Of a DNA stretch of 64,000 nucleotides, positions 15,502 to 24,558 are shown piece after piece (within the stretch, counting starts at the first letter, position 1; each line of letters opens with the position of its first letter). A program made the translations under genes and the position numbers. Below the pieces are notes generated by a model. That model saw nothing but the letters and a program-made list of their open reading frames with translations. It searched no databases and had not been told where the DNA came from. The DNA is from Caballeronia glathei (lineage in GTDB: Bacteria; Pseudomonadota; Gammaproteobacteria; Burkholderiales; Burkholderiaceae): positions 1 to 64,000 of the forward strand of contig NZ_JFHC01000046.1 of the NCBI RefSeq assembly GCF_000698595.1. Direction: 5' to 3'.

Positions 15502-16452
15502 TTATTTCGACGCTGCGCTGGCTTCGTCGAGCGCCGCGAGGTCCTCGGGGGGAAGCGCGAGGCGCGTCGCCGCAGCCAGGCTTTCGAGCTGCGCGACCGA
15601 CGTGGCGCTCGCAATCGGCGCCGTCACGCTCGGCCGGGCGATGATCCAGGCGAGCGCGACCGTCGCGGGGGTCGTGTCGTTGCGTCTGGCCACGTCGACG
15701 AGCGCATCGATGATCCGGAAGCCCCGGTCGTTCATGTACTTCTCCACGCGTGAGCCGCGCGCCGCCTGCTCCGTGTCCGCCTTCGAGCGGTATTTGCCGC
15801 TCAGAAAGCCGCTCGCCAGGCTGAAATACGTGACGACCGCCAGCTTGTGCGCCTGCGCGACCGGCTCGATGTCGATTTCGTAGCCCTCGCGGTTGTAAAG
15901 GTTGTACTCGGGCTGAAGCACCTGATAGGCCGGCAAGCCCGCCTCCTTCGACACCGCGAGCGCCTCCGCGACCCGCTCGCCGGTGTAATTCGACGCCCCG
16001 ATCACCCGCACCTTGCCCGCCTTGACGAGCTTCTGGTAGGCGCCGAGCGTCTCCTCGAGCGGCGTCGCGGCGTCGTCGATATGGGAGAAATAGACGTCGA
16101 TGTAATCCGTTTTCAGGCGGCGCAGCGAATCGTTGACGGCCGCCTCGATGTTCGCCGCCGACAGCCCCGCGCGCGTGCCCAGCATGCCGACCTTGGTCGC
16201 GAGCACGATCTTGTCGCGCTTGCCGCTCTCCCTGAACCACTTGCCGATGATCGTCTCCGACTCGCCGCCCACGTGGCCGTCGATCCAGGCGGAGTAGACA
16301 TCTGCGGTGTCGATGAAATTCAGGCCGTGGTCGACAAACGCGTCGAGGATGGAAAACGACGTGCGTTCGTCGGCGGTCCAGCCGAAGACGTTGCCGCCGA
16401 ACATGAGCGGCGCGACTTGAAGTTCCGAGGTTCCGATGGTGCGGCGTGGCAT
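15502..16452 (-). CDS. Aldo/keto reductase
   Basis: A 316-residue NADPH-dependent oxidoreductase with a TIM barrel. The N-terminal RTIGTSELQVAPLMFGGNVF is typical of the YajO/YdhF-like bacterial group. Catalytic Asp and Tyr lie in FIDTADVYSAW, the Lys in IVLATKVGML and the His in YFSHIDDAATPLEET. The NADP-binding end is the IASATSVAQLESL region. ATG 16452 has AGGAGAGCGTC ahead of it; longer in-frame starts lack a ribosome site. It is divergent from fliC with a 219-bp shared gap, but no functional link is implied. Substrate unknown. Confidence 0.9.
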   Translation of the reverse strand: MPRRTIGTSELQVAPLMFGGNVFGWTADERTSFSILDAFVDHGLNFIDTADVYSAWIDGHVGGESETIIGKWFRESGKRDKIVLATKVGMLGTRAGLSAANIEAAVNDSLRRLKTDYIDVYFSHIDDAATPLEETLGAYQKLVKAGKVRVIGASNYTGERVAEALAVSKEAGLPAYQVLQPEYNLYNREGYEIDIEPVAQAHKLAVVTYFSLASGFLSGKYRSKADTEQAARGSRVEKYMNDRGFRIIDALVDVARRNDTTPATVALAWIIARPSVTAPIASATSVAQLESLAAATRLALPPEDLAALDEASAASK

Positions 16453-16553
16453 GACGCTCTCCTGTCGATTGAATACCGGACAAGAAGGATACGCGCGATT
16501 GCGGGCGGTTGCCGGCCGCCTCCTATTCATTACACAAATCGTTTGCGAGCCCC

Positions 16554-16580
16554 TCAAGTTTTTTTTTCATGGGCCGCTAA
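16554..16580 (+). promoter_or_regulatory. Sigma-28 (FliA) promoter of fliC
   Basis: TCAAGTTT (16554-16561), an 11-nt spacer and GCCGCTAA (16573-16580) match the flagellar sigma-28 consensus TAAAGTTT-N11-GCCGATAA at 14 of 16 positions with exact spacing. It lies 92 nt before the fliC start, leaving a leader of roughly 80 nt. Confidence 0.88.
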
Positions 16581-16671
16581 CCACAAGTAGGCGGCCGGCT
16601 ATCACACGCAGCGCGGGACCGCCAGGCAACAAGACGGTGTATTCGCCAATAGATCTCTCAGGAGAATTCAT

Positions 16672-18192
16672 ATGATCGGTATCAATAGCAATATCAACTC
16701 GCTGGTCGCCCAGCAGAACCTGAACGGCACGCAGAACGCACTGTCGTCGGCAATCACGCGTCTGTCGTCTGGCAAGCGCATCAACAGCGCAGCGGACGAT
16801 GCAGCGGGCCAGGCGATTGCGTCGCGCATGACGTCGCAGATCAACGGCTTGAACCAGGGTGTGTCGAACGCGAACGACGGCGTTTCGATGACGCAAACCG
16901 CATCGAGCGGCCTGAACCAGATTACGGACAACCTGCAGCGTATCCGCCAGCTGGCGGTGCAGGCTTCGAGCGGCTCGCTGTCGGCGACCGACCAGGCGGC
17001 GCTCCAGAAGGAAGTGACGCAGCGTATCGCTGAAGTGAACCGTATCGCTTCGCAAACGACGTACAACGGCACGAACGTGCTCGACGGCTCGGCTGGCAAT
17101 GTGACGTTCCAGGTTGGCGCGAACGTCGGCCAGACGATCAACATCGACCTGACCAAGGGCGTGTCGGCGGCCCAGCTGGGCGGCGGCGTGGCGCAAAAGG
17201 GTTCGACGATCGGCTCGATCACGGGCGTCAGCCTGCAAGCCGACGGCACGGCATACACGGGCACCGGCACGGCTGCCGTCACGACGATCAACGTTCTCGC
17301 TGACGGCAAGGGCGGCTTCACGTTCACCGACCAGAACAACCAGGCTCTGTCGTCGGCGGCTTCGACCGCGCTGTTCGGTGCGGCCACGGCAGGCAGCGGC
17401 CAGCCGCTGACCCTGAAGGCTACCGCCGCCGGCGCTTTCGGCACGACGGTGCAGGCGACGGCTCAGACGGCCGCAGCAGCCACGCTGACCACCCTCAGCA
17501 CGGCCAACGGCGCGACCCTCGGCACGACGGCTTCGCCGTACGCCGGCAACAACGCCAAGCTCGGCACGATCACCGGCGTGCTGCTCAACGCCGACGGCAC
17601 GGCCGCCACGGGCTCGACCGCGGCGATCACGTCGATCAACGTCCTCGGCGACGGCAACGGCGGATTCAAGTTCACCGACCAGGACGGCAACGCACTGAGC
17701 GGCAGCGCAGCAGCACTCTTCACCATCACGCCGGGCACGGGCACGCCGCCCGCAGGCAGCACGATCGCCTTCACGGCCGGCGGCGCACTCGGCGCCACCG
17801 CACCGACCGGCTTCGGCACGACGAACGAACTGGCAGGCCGCGCCGGTGTTGCTACGGCCAACGCGCAGAACAACCCGGTCCAGGTGTCGGCAATCGACCT
17901 CACGACGGCAAACGGCGCCAATATCGCGATCGAATCGATCGACAACGCGCTGAACACCGTGAACGCGCTGCAAGCAAACCTCGGCGCTGCGCAAAACCGC
18001 TTCAGCTCGATCGCTTCGACGCAAACGGCCCAGGCGACCAACCTGTCGTCCGCTCAATCGCAGATCACCGACGCGAACTTCGCGCAGGAAACCGCGAACC
18101 TGAGCAAGGCGCAAGTGCTGCAACAAGCCGGTATCTCGGTGCTGGCTCAGGCGAACTCGCTGCCGCAGCAGGTCCTGAAGCTCCTCGGCTAA
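16672..18192 (+). CDS. fliC: Flagellin FliC with an internally duplicated central domain
   Basis: The filament subunit, 506 residues. The conserved D0/D1 ends are intact: N-terminal IGINSNINSLVAQQNLNGTQ and SGKRINSAADDAAGQAIASR, C-terminal QISDAN-type QITDANFAQETANLSKAQVL and QANSLPQQVLKLL. The exposed central domain holds two related units of about 117 residues, from residues ~181 and ~298, each with GxITGV, ADGTA, INVLxDGxGGFxFTDQ and an AxALF stretch. ATG 16672 follows AGGAGAATTC. Sequence is Ala/Thr/Ser/Gly-rich with no Cys. It is transcribed from its own sigma-28 promoter, ahead of fliD. Confidence 0.97.
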   Translation: MIGINSNINSLVAQQNLNGTQNALSSAITRLSSGKRINSAADDAAGQAIASRMTSQINGLNQGVSNANDGVSMTQTASSGLNQITDNLQRIRQLAVQASSGSLSATDQAALQKEVTQRIAEVNRIASQTTYNGTNVLDGSAGNVTFQVGANVGQTINIDLTKGVSAAQLGGGVAQKGSTIGSITGVSLQADGTAYTGTGTAAVTTINVLADGKGGFTFTDQNNQALSSAASTALFGAATAGSGQPLTLKATAAGAFGTTVQATAQTAAAATLTTLSTANGATLGTTASPYAGNNAKLGTITGVLLNADGTAATGSTAAITSINVLGDGNGGFKFTDQDGNALSGSAAALFTITPGTGTPPAGSTIAFTAGGALGATAPTGFGTTNELAGRAGVATANAQNNPVQVSAIDLTTANGANIAIESIDNALNTVNALQANLGAAQNRFSSIASTQTAQATNLSSAQSQITDANFAQETANLSKAQVLQQAGISVLAQANSLPQQVLKLLG

Positions 18193-18210
18193 GCATCGCC
18201 GACGCTGTAA

Positions 18211-18247
18211 CCGGCGCGCAATGCAACGCAGCTAGAATGCGCGCCGG
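18211..18247. other. Stem-loop between fliC and fliD
   Basis: CCGGCGCGCA (18211-18220) and TGCGCGCCGG (18238-18247) are perfect 10-bp arms around a 17-nt loop, 18 nt after the fliC stop. No T-run follows; the sequence after it is A-rich. It may act as partial terminator or stabilise the abundant fliC transcript. Confidence 0.55.
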
Positions 18248-18340
18248 ATGAAGCAAAAAAGAAAACGCTGGGGGGCTTGCCTCCCAGTCCGCGTTTCCAG
18301 AACATTTCAACGATCCGCAGTGCCACGAACGGAGTAATTG

Positions 18341-19867
18341 ATGACCACCGTAACCAGTACATCGGGTTCCACTGTCGATCCGAACAGCGCGGTACAGCAG
18401 GCAGCGCAGTCGATCATCAGCGGCTCGACCAACTCGTCGATGGACGTGAACTCCCTCGTCAGCGCGATCGTCAACGCCAAGGTGGCGGGTCAGACCGACA
18501 CGCTCAACGCGAAGCTGAACAGCGACAACACGCAACTGACCGCCGTCGGTTCGCTCAAATCGGTCCTGTCGCTCCTGCAAAGCTCGCTGAAGTCGCTCTA
18601 CGACGGCACGACGCTCTCCGCATTCACCGCCACCGCCGACGGCAAGGGCGTGACGGCAACCACGGCGGCCGGCGCCGTCGCGGGCAGCTACGCGGTGAAC
18701 GTTACGAACATCGCCACGTCGCAGTCAATCACGTCCGGCGCGTTCAACGCGACAGACAAGCTCGGCACCGGCACGATGAAGCTGTCGGTGGGCGGCAAGG
18801 ACATGACGATCAACATCACCGACGGCAACAACACTCTGTCGGGCATCGCCTCGGCAATCAACTCGGCGCCGGACAATCCGGGCGTCACGGCGGCCATCGT
18901 CAACGGCAAGGACGGCGCGCATCTCGTGCTGCGCTCCTCGTCGACAGGTCTCGCGAACGGCATCGACATCGACGTCACCTCCAGCGACGCGGCGCTCAAC
19001 AAGCTCGACGTCACATCGAGCACCTCGACCACCGGTCCCGATCCGGACGACCCGACGAAGACGATCACCGTGCCGGAACATACGGTCGTCGACGGCTCCG
19101 GCAACTGGACGCAGAGCGTCGCCGGACAGGACGCGCTCTTCACGATCGCGGGCACCGAAGTCACGAGCGCAAGCAATACGGTCAAGGACGCGATCTCGGG
19201 CGTCACGCTTACGCTCACGTCCGAATCGGTCGGCGATCCGCAGACGCTCACCATCGGGCAGGACACGGACGGCCAGAAGACGGCGATCGAAGCCTTCGTC
19301 ACCGCGTACAACAACTACGTCAGCACGGCGTCCTCGCTGACGACCTTCGATGCAACGCAGGCAAAGGGCTCGCAAGGCGGCGCGCTGCTCGGCGACTCGA
19401 TGATGAACACCATCAAGAACACGCTCGCAACCATCATCAGCAAGGGCGTGGGCACGGGCAAGGATCAGGTCAATCTCGCGTCGATCGGGATCACGCTGCA
19501 GCCGGACGGCACACTCAAGACCGACGAAGACGCGCTTACCGCCGCGATCTCCAGCAACTCCGGCACGGTCGCATCGCTCTTCAACTCGGTGACCGGGGTC
19601 GCGGCCACGCTGAACAACAGCCTGTCGTCGTTCCTCTCGACCGGCGGCATCATCGACACCCGCACCACCGCGCTCAACGCCGACCTGAAGAGCATCGCCG
19701 ACCAGCAAACGCAACTCGCTGCGTACACCGCCGACCTCACCACGTCGTACAACCAGCAATTCACCGCGCTCAACACGCTGATGTCGCAGATGGCGAACCA
19801 GTCGAACTACCTGACGCAGCTCTTCGGCGGCACCAACAGCGCCGGCGCGCTCGCGACCAACAAGTAA
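18341..19867 (+). CDS. fliD: Flagellar filament cap protein FliD
   Basis: FliD sits as a cap at the filament tip and folds incoming flagellin. The 508-residue protein has the FliD N-domain (GSTNSSMDVNSLVSAIVNAK, then LKSVLSLLQSSLKSLYDGTT), the variable D2/D3 part with TTITVPEHT-like Thr/Asp-rich sequence, and the C-domain YNNYVSTASSLTTFDATQAK through a terminal coiled coil ending YNQQFTALNTLMSQMANQ. ATG 18341 has GGAG ten nt ahead. It follows fliC by 148 nt and precedes a fliT-like gene by 18 nt; no fliS lies between. Confidence 0.96.
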   Translation: MTTVTSTSGSTVDPNSAVQQAAQSIISGSTNSSMDVNSLVSAIVNAKVAGQTDTLNAKLNSDNTQLTAVGSLKSVLSLLQSSLKSLYDGTTLSAFTATADGKGVTATTAAGAVAGSYAVNVTNIATSQSITSGAFNATDKLGTGTMKLSVGGKDMTINITDGNNTLSGIASAINSAPDNPGVTAAIVNGKDGAHLVLRSSSTGLANGIDIDVTSSDAALNKLDVTSSTSTTGPDPDDPTKTITVPEHTVVDGSGNWTQSVAGQDALFTIAGTEVTSASNTVKDAISGVTLTLTSESVGDPQTLTIGQDTDGQKTAIEAFVTAYNNYVSTASSLTTFDATQAKGSQGGALLGDSMMNTIKNTLATIISKGVGTGKDQVNLASIGITLQPDGTLKTDEDALTAAISSNSGTVASLFNSVTGVAATLNNSLSSFLSTGGIIDTRTTALNADLKSIADQQTQLAAYTADLTTSYNQQFTALNTLMSQMANQSNYLTQLFGGTNSAGALATNK

Positions 19868-19885
19868 CCGCGGAGCGACGAGGCC

Positions 19886-20185
19886 ATGAACCAGCAGGAT
19901 GCAATCCAACAAGCCTGGTCGCTGACCGAAGCGATCGAAGCCGCCGCAGCTGCGGGCGACTGGCCGCGCGCCGCGCACCTCGCCGAGGCGCGCTCGCCGT
20001 ATCTGATGTCGCTGGAGGCAGACCAGGATGCCTACGCGCTCGCGACGATCCGCCGGATCCAGTCGAGCACCGCATCGATGATGCAGGCGGCCCAGACGGC
20101 TCAGGCGGCGCTCGTTGCGAATCATCGGCGCTCGATGGATCAGGCGAACGCGGCGGGCCTCTATCAGCAGGCCGCACGCTTATGA
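19886..20185 (+). CDS. fliT: FliT-like flagellar chaperone
   Basis: A 99-residue all-helical protein immediately downstream of fliD. In other bacteria FliT binds FliD before export and restrains FlhDC. Support is the position, size and a FliT-like pattern: N-terminal helix MNQQDAIQQAWSLTEAIEAA, a DWPRAAHLAEARSPYLMSLE segment resembling the FliT substrate-binding helix, and a long C-terminal helix. Sequence conservation of FliT is low, so the call rests largely on context. It ends the fliC-fliD unit, before a hairpin terminator. Confidence 0.75.
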   Translation: MNQQDAIQQAWSLTEAIEAAAAAGDWPRAAHLAEARSPYLMSLEADQDAYALATIRRIQSSTASMMQAAQTAQAALVANHRRSMDQANAAGLYQQAARL

Positions 20186-20246
20186 AGGACACCCGGTAAC
20201 AAAAAGAACAACGCGCCGGTAGCAGCGGCGCGGTGCTTCGCCTTCG

Positions 20247-20272
20247 ATGCCCGCCATGTGCGGGCATTTTTT
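20247..20272 (+). terminator. Hairpin terminator of the fliC-fliD-fliT unit
   Basis: ATGCCCGC (20247-20254) and GCGGGCAT (20260-20267) form an 8-bp stem with a CATGT loop followed by six Ts. It lies 62 nt after the fliT-like stop and also faces the converging antiporter gene. Confidence 0.85.
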
Positions 20273-20314
20273 ATCGCCCCTCACGCGGCGCCGGGTCGCC
20301 CCGCGATTCGGCGC

Positions 20315-21325
20315 TCAGCGCCCGAGCGTCAGCCCGAGATAGGCCCCGTAGAGCACGCCGTTACCGAGCAGCGCCCACAGCACGACGCCGTTGCGGCGCG
20401 CATTGAAGCGCAGCCACGCCGCCGCCGCGATCGTGATCAGCACGCCCGTCAGCACTTCGACGCGCGGCTCCCAAGGCGTCAGCATGATGCCGATGGCGGG
20501 CAGCAGCGTGCCCTGGAACACCATCGCGCCCGTGATGTTGCCGAACGCGAGCGTATCCTTGCCGCGCCGCGCCCACAGGATGCTGTTCACCTTTTCTGGC
20601 AGTTCGGTCGCGATCGGGATGATGATCAGCGACAGCAGCAGCGCCGAGACGCCCAGCGCCTGCGACACGCCCTCGACGCCGTGGATGAAGCCCTTCGCGC
20701 CGCCGACCAGAAGCGCGATGCCAAAACAGAACTGCAGCACGATGGTGGCGAGCGTCGTCGGGAGGCCGAGCCGCGCAATGAAGAGATGCTCCGGCGCCTC
20801 GGTGACATGCCCGTTCTCCACGAGCCCCGCCGACGCCCTAAATGTCGAGATCACATAGATCACATACAGCCCGACGAGACCCGCGGCGAACAGCGCCCGC
20901 ACCTGCCACGCGTGATGCGGCACGAACATCGCGCCGGCCGCGATCAGGAACGCGCAGAGAAAGAAGTTGAGGTCGCGCTTGAAGCCGCTGCGCTCGGGGC
21001 TGATCACGCCTTTCATGCCGCGCGACTTCAGGATCGCGAGCGTCATCAGGCAGGTTGAAAGCGTCGCGAGCATGAGCGGCGCGCCGAGAATCGCGCCCAC
21101 GCCGATCTCCTCGTTGACCGCGCGGCTCGCCGTGCCGCCGAGGAGCGCGATGATCGGCACGGTAGTCTCGGGCAGCGCAGTGCCGACCGCTGCGAAGAGC
21201 GAGCCGGTCACGCCTTCGGAGATGCCCAGCCTGTCGCCGAGATGTTCGAGCGCGTTGGTGAAGAGCTCCGACGCCACGAGAATGACGGCGAGCATCAGCG
21301 CGAGTTCGATGAACAGCGTCGTCAT
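20315..21325 (-). CDS. CaCA-family sodium/calcium exchanger-like membrane protein
   Basis: A 336-residue integral membrane protein with about ten predicted helices and the two inverted alpha-repeats of cation/Ca2+ antiporters: VGTALPETTVPIIALLGG in the first half and IIIPIATELPEKVNSILWA in the second. The acidic residue in each (LPET, LPEK) is the cation-binding position in the family. ATG 21325 is preceded by GAGGTG; the frame stays open upstream, but that part is hydrophilic and lacks a start with ribosome site. It stands alone, divergent from the solute-binding protein gene. Ion specificity cannot be told from sequence alone. Confidence 0.88.
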   Translation of the reverse strand: MTTLFIELALMLAVILVASELFTNALEHLGDRLGISEGVTGSLFAAVGTALPETTVPIIALLGGTASRAVNEEIGVGAILGAPLMLATLSTCLMTLAILKSRGMKGVISPERSGFKRDLNFFLCAFLIAAGAMFVPHHAWQVRALFAAGLVGLYVIYVISTFRASAGLVENGHVTEAPEHLFIARLGLPTTLATIVLQFCFGIALLVGGAKGFIHGVEGVSQALGVSALLLSLIIIPIATELPEKVNSILWARRGKDTLAFGNITGAMVFQGTLLPAIGIMLTPWEPRVEVLTGVLITIAAAAWLRFNARRNGVVLWALLGNGVLYGAYLGLTLGR

Positions 21326-21767
21326 GCGGCACCTCGTGCGGAAACGGGCACGGACGCGATGGCGCGCAGCAGGGAAAGTATTGTAAGTTTTGGGGACACG
21401 ATGATTCCACGGTCGGACGTCTGCGAACCACGATGCACCACGCGCCGTCCGACCAGGAACGACACGATGCATCGATGGTCTCGCCAGACCTGACCGGCCG
21501 AACGCGCCACGGCAGAAAAGCCGAGGATGTTGACGCGTTCTCCTCCCATGAGCGGAAGGAAGGCTACTCCCCAAAGACGGGGTCGAGTTTATCCCGCGGG
21601 GCGCAATTCGGCAAGGCGCGCGTCGTTGATCACGAACAGGGATATGTCGATATGCGGATCGCGTCGTTGTCGCGGCCGCCGCGCTTCGATAATCTACCGG
21701 CGCGGGTGCGCGCCTTGCGTTAAAGGCGCCGCGCCCTTCGAACAACAAGGAATGACCGGGAGATCCC
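21326..21767. other. Divergent intergenic region
   Basis: A 442-bp gap between the antiporter and the solute-binding protein gene. Short overlapping open frames are present on the plus strand (for example 21433-21723), but they have no ribosome site, no recognisable domain and codon use unlike the neighbours. A short stretch near 21620-21710 is AT-richer. Promoters for both genes must lie here; none could be placed. Confidence 0.35.
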
Positions 21768-23354
21768 ATGCGCTTCAACCTGCTCGCGGCGGCAGTGCTG
21801 CTTGCCACACCCATGCTCGCAACGGCCAAGCCGCTCACCGTCTGCACGGAATCGAGCCCGGACGGCTTCGACGTCGTGCAGTTCAATTCGCTCGTCACGA
21901 CGAATGCATCGGCGGACGTGATCTTCAACACGCTCGTCTCCTACGACGAAGCATCGAAGAAAGTCGCGCCGTCGCTGGCGGAAAAGTGGGACGTCAGCGG
22001 CGACGGCCTCACCTACACGTTCCATCTGCGGCCCAACGTGCAGTTCCAGACCACCGACTACTTCAAGCCAACCCGCACGCTCGACGCCGACGACGTCGTG
22101 TTCACGTTCGAGCGCATGCTCTCCGACAGCAACCCCTGGCACAAGGTCGCGGGCGCAAGCGGCTTTCCGCATGCGCAGTCGATGGGGCTCGTGAAGCTGA
22201 TCAAGTCGGTGAGCAAGGTGGACGACAGCACCGTCAGGTTCGAACTCAACGAACCGAACGCCACTTTCCTGCCGATCCTGACGATGGGCTTCGCGTCGAT
22301 CTATTCGGCGCAGTACGCCGATCAGCTGCTCAAGGCGAACCGCCAGACCGATCTGAACGCGAAGCCGGTGGGCACCGGCCCGTTCGTGCTGAAGAGCTAC
22401 ACGAAGGACGCGGTGATCCGCTACGACGTGAACCCCGCGTACTGGGGACCGAAGCCGAAGGTGGACCGCCTGATCTACGCGATCACGCCCGACGCATCGG
22501 TGCGCGCGCAGAAGATCAAGGCGGGCGAATGCCAGATTGCGCTCTCGCCGAAGCCGCAGGACGTGCTCGATGCGAGGCGCGACAAGGCGCTGAAGGTCAG
22601 CGAGACGCCCGCGTTCATGACTGCGTTCGTCGCGCTGAACACGCAGAAAAAGCCGCTCGACAACCCGAAGGTGCGCCAGGCGCTCAACGAGGCGTTCGAT
22701 CGCTCGACGTATCTCAAGGCCGTCTTCGACAACACGGCGACGCCCGCCGTGAATCCGTTCCCGCCGAACACGTGGAGCTATGACAAGTCGGTGAGCGCGT
22801 ACGCGTATTCAGCCGACAAGGCGAAGAAGCTGCTCGCCGAAGCGGGCTTTCCGAACGGCTTCGAAACGACGATCTGGGTTCGCCCGAACGGCAGCGTGCT
22901 GAATCCGAATCCGAAGGCCGGCGCCGAACTGCTGCAGGCCGACCTCGCGAAGATCGGCGTGAAGGCCCAGGTGAAGGTGATCGAATGGGGCGAACTGATC
23001 CGGGAAGCGAAGCAGGGTCAGCACGACATGCTGTTCATGGGCTGGGCCGGCGACAACGGCGACCCGGACAATTATCTGTCGCCGCTCTTCAGTTGCAGCG
23101 CGGTGAAGTCGGGCATCAACTTCGCGCGCTATTGCGACCCGCAGCTCGACAAGCTCATCGCCGACGGCAAGGCCACGCCCGATGTCGCGAAGCGCACGAA
23201 GGCCTACGTGGATGCGCAACGGATCATCCACGATCAGGCGCTGTGGATTCCGCTCGCGTATCCGACGGCGGCCGCGCTCACGCGCACCAACGTGAGCGGC
23301 TACCACGTGAGCCCGTTCGGACGGCAGAACTTCGCGGGCGTGTCGGTGCAGTAG
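21768..23354 (+). CDS. Periplasmic dipeptide/oligopeptide-type ABC solute-binding protein
   Basis: A 528-residue SBP_bac_5 protein with a Sec signal peptide (MRFNLLAAAVLLATPMLATA). The mature part starts KPLTVCTESSPDGFDVVQFN and has the DppA-like pattern: LAEKWDVSGDGLTYTFHLRP, GTGPFVLKSY and DMLFMGWAGDNGDPDNYLSP, the last being typical of dipeptide/haem-binding DppA. ATG 21768 follows GGGAGATCCC. No permease or ATPase gene is adjacent, so it must share a transporter encoded elsewhere. Two Cys pairs (TVCTES, LFSCSAV/RYCDPQ) may form disulfides as in DppA. Confidence 0.92.
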   Translation: MRFNLLAAAVLLATPMLATAKPLTVCTESSPDGFDVVQFNSLVTTNASADVIFNTLVSYDEASKKVAPSLAEKWDVSGDGLTYTFHLRPNVQFQTTDYFKPTRTLDADDVVFTFERMLSDSNPWHKVAGASGFPHAQSMGLVKLIKSVSKVDDSTVRFELNEPNATFLPILTMGFASIYSAQYADQLLKANRQTDLNAKPVGTGPFVLKSYTKDAVIRYDVNPAYWGPKPKVDRLIYAITPDASVRAQKIKAGECQIALSPKPQDVLDARRDKALKVSETPAFMTAFVALNTQKKPLDNPKVRQALNEAFDRSTYLKAVFDNTATPAVNPFPPNTWSYDKSVSAYAYSADKAKKLLAEAGFPNGFETTIWVRPNGSVLNPNPKAGAELLQADLAKIGVKAQVKVIEWGELIREAKQGQHDMLFMGWAGDNGDPDNYLSPLFSCSAVKSGINFARYCDPQLDKLIADGKATPDVAKRTKAYVDAQRIIHDQALWIPLAYPTAAALTRTNVSGYHVSPFGRQNFAGVSVQ

Positions 23355-23385
23355 GCCTTCCCGCAGCAGCCCGGTGATTGCGTGA

Positions 23386-24468
23386 TCAGGCCGGGGAAAA
23401 GCGGATCACGTGATCGTCGCCGACACGCCGCACCAGTTCTCCGTCGAGCCACAAGAGATGCAGGTGCGCGAGCGCTTCGCCGAGCGCGAAGGTCATCTGG
23501 TGAATGTCGAGCTTGCGCTTGAACATCATCGGCACGATGTCCGCCGCGCTTTGCGCCCTGCTCGCGCAGGCCTCGCGCACCTCGGCAAGCCGCGCCCTGT
23601 GGTGATCGCGCAGTTGCGCGATGCGCGTATGCATGCCGCGAAACGGCTTGCCGTGCGAGGGCAGCACGAGCGTGTCCGCGGGCATCGTTTCGTAGCGTCC
23701 CAGCGATTCCAGATACAGCGCGAGCGGATTGCCTTCCGGCTCGATGTCGAAAACGGAGACGTTCGTCGAAATGCGCGGCAGCACCATGTCGCCCGAGATC
23801 AGCAGCCTGGCCTCCGCGCAAAAGAGCGCGCTATGTTCAGGTGAATGCCCATAGCCCGACACGACTTCCCACTTGCGCCCGCCGATGGTCAGCGTGTCGC
23901 CGTCGCGCATGCGCCGAAACTGAGGCGCAATGGAAGGCACGAGCGTCGGGTAGTAGCTGTCGCGCTTGCGCAGCGTTTCGAGCGACGCTTCGTCGGTGAG
24001 GCCGTGCCTCGCGAAATGCCGCGCCGCCCGCTCGCCGCCCGCGTTCGAGACGTCGCCGACGGCCATCACGCGGCCCATCGCGTATTCGCCGAGCGAGATC
24101 CACAGCCGCGCGTGCCAGCGCTTGCGATCACCGCCGTTGCAGATCCAGTCCGCGAGGCCGAGATGATCCGGATGGCAGTGCGTGACGATCACGCGCAGCA
24201 CCGGCAGGCCATCGAGCACCGAATCGAACACGCGTTCCCAGTTCGCCCTGATCGTGTCGCTCGCGATGCCGCAATCGACGATGGTCCAGCCTCGCTCGCC
24301 GTCGACTTCGTCGCGCAGCAGCCAGAGATTGATGTGATCGAGCGCGAACGGCAGCGGCATGCGCACCCAGAACACGCCGGGTGCCACTTCCATGACGCCG
24401 CCGGATTCCGGCAGCGTGTCGGCAAAAACGTAATCGAGTTGATGTTCGAGGGCGTTCATTCGAGCCAT
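23386..24468 (-). CDS. MBL-fold metallo-hydrolase
   Basis: A 360-residue metallo-beta-lactamase-fold protein. The metal motif HxHxDH is IVTHCHPDHLGLADW, with further ligands in GYGHSPEHSALF, ISGDMVLPRIS and VLPSHGKPFRGM. A C-terminal helical extension of about 90 residues (from HHRARLAEVREAC to the end) resembles the winged-helix tail of LACTB2/beta-lactamase-like thioesterases. The start may be ATG 24468 or ATG 24459; a GGAGA lies just ahead. It is divergent from a MerR regulator with 90 bp between, which suggests control by that regulator. Substrate unknown; a CoA-thioester is plausible. Confidence 0.88.
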   Translation of the reverse strand: MARMNALEHQLDYVFADTLPESGGVMEVAPGVFWVRMPLPFALDHINLWLLRDEVDGERGWTIVDCGIASDTIRANWERVFDSVLDGLPVLRVIVTHCHPDHLGLADWICNGGDRKRWHARLWISLGEYAMGRVMAVGDVSNAGGERAARHFARHGLTDEASLETLRKRDSYYPTLVPSIAPQFRRMRDGDTLTIGGRKWEVVSGYGHSPEHSALFCAEARLLISGDMVLPRISTNVSVFDIEPEGNPLALYLESLGRYETMPADTLVLPSHGKPFRGMHTRIAQLRDHHRARLAEVREACASRAQSAADIVPMMFKRKLDIHQMTFALGEALAHLHLLWLDGELVRRVGDDHVIRFSPA

Positions 24469-24504
24469 GTCTCCGGGTTGCCGCGCCGTTGCATTTTGGC
24501 GAGG

Positions 24505-24535
24505 TTGACGATAACGTAAACGTACATTTTAACGT
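24505..24535 (+). promoter_or_regulatory. MerR-type promoter/operator between the divergent pair
   Basis: TTGACG at 24505-24510 is followed by ACGTAAACGT (24514-24523), a near-palindrome, and TTTAAC/TAACGT around 24528-24535. An operator inside an unusually spaced promoter is the hallmark of MerR-family control. The ACGTAAACG core resembles motifs described for the leucine-catabolism regulator LiuR. The exact -10 box is uncertain. Confidence 0.45.
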
Positions 24536-24558
24536 CCGCGAAGGTTTCGCGCATCGCG

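Noticed and set aside
16567-18126. Long minus-strand open frame of 519 codons
   Set aside because: Antisense to flagellin, whose termini and sigma-28 promoter are unmistakable.
21433-21723. Short frames between the antiporter and the solute-binding protein gene
   Set aside because: No ribosome site or domain; codon use unlike neighbours.
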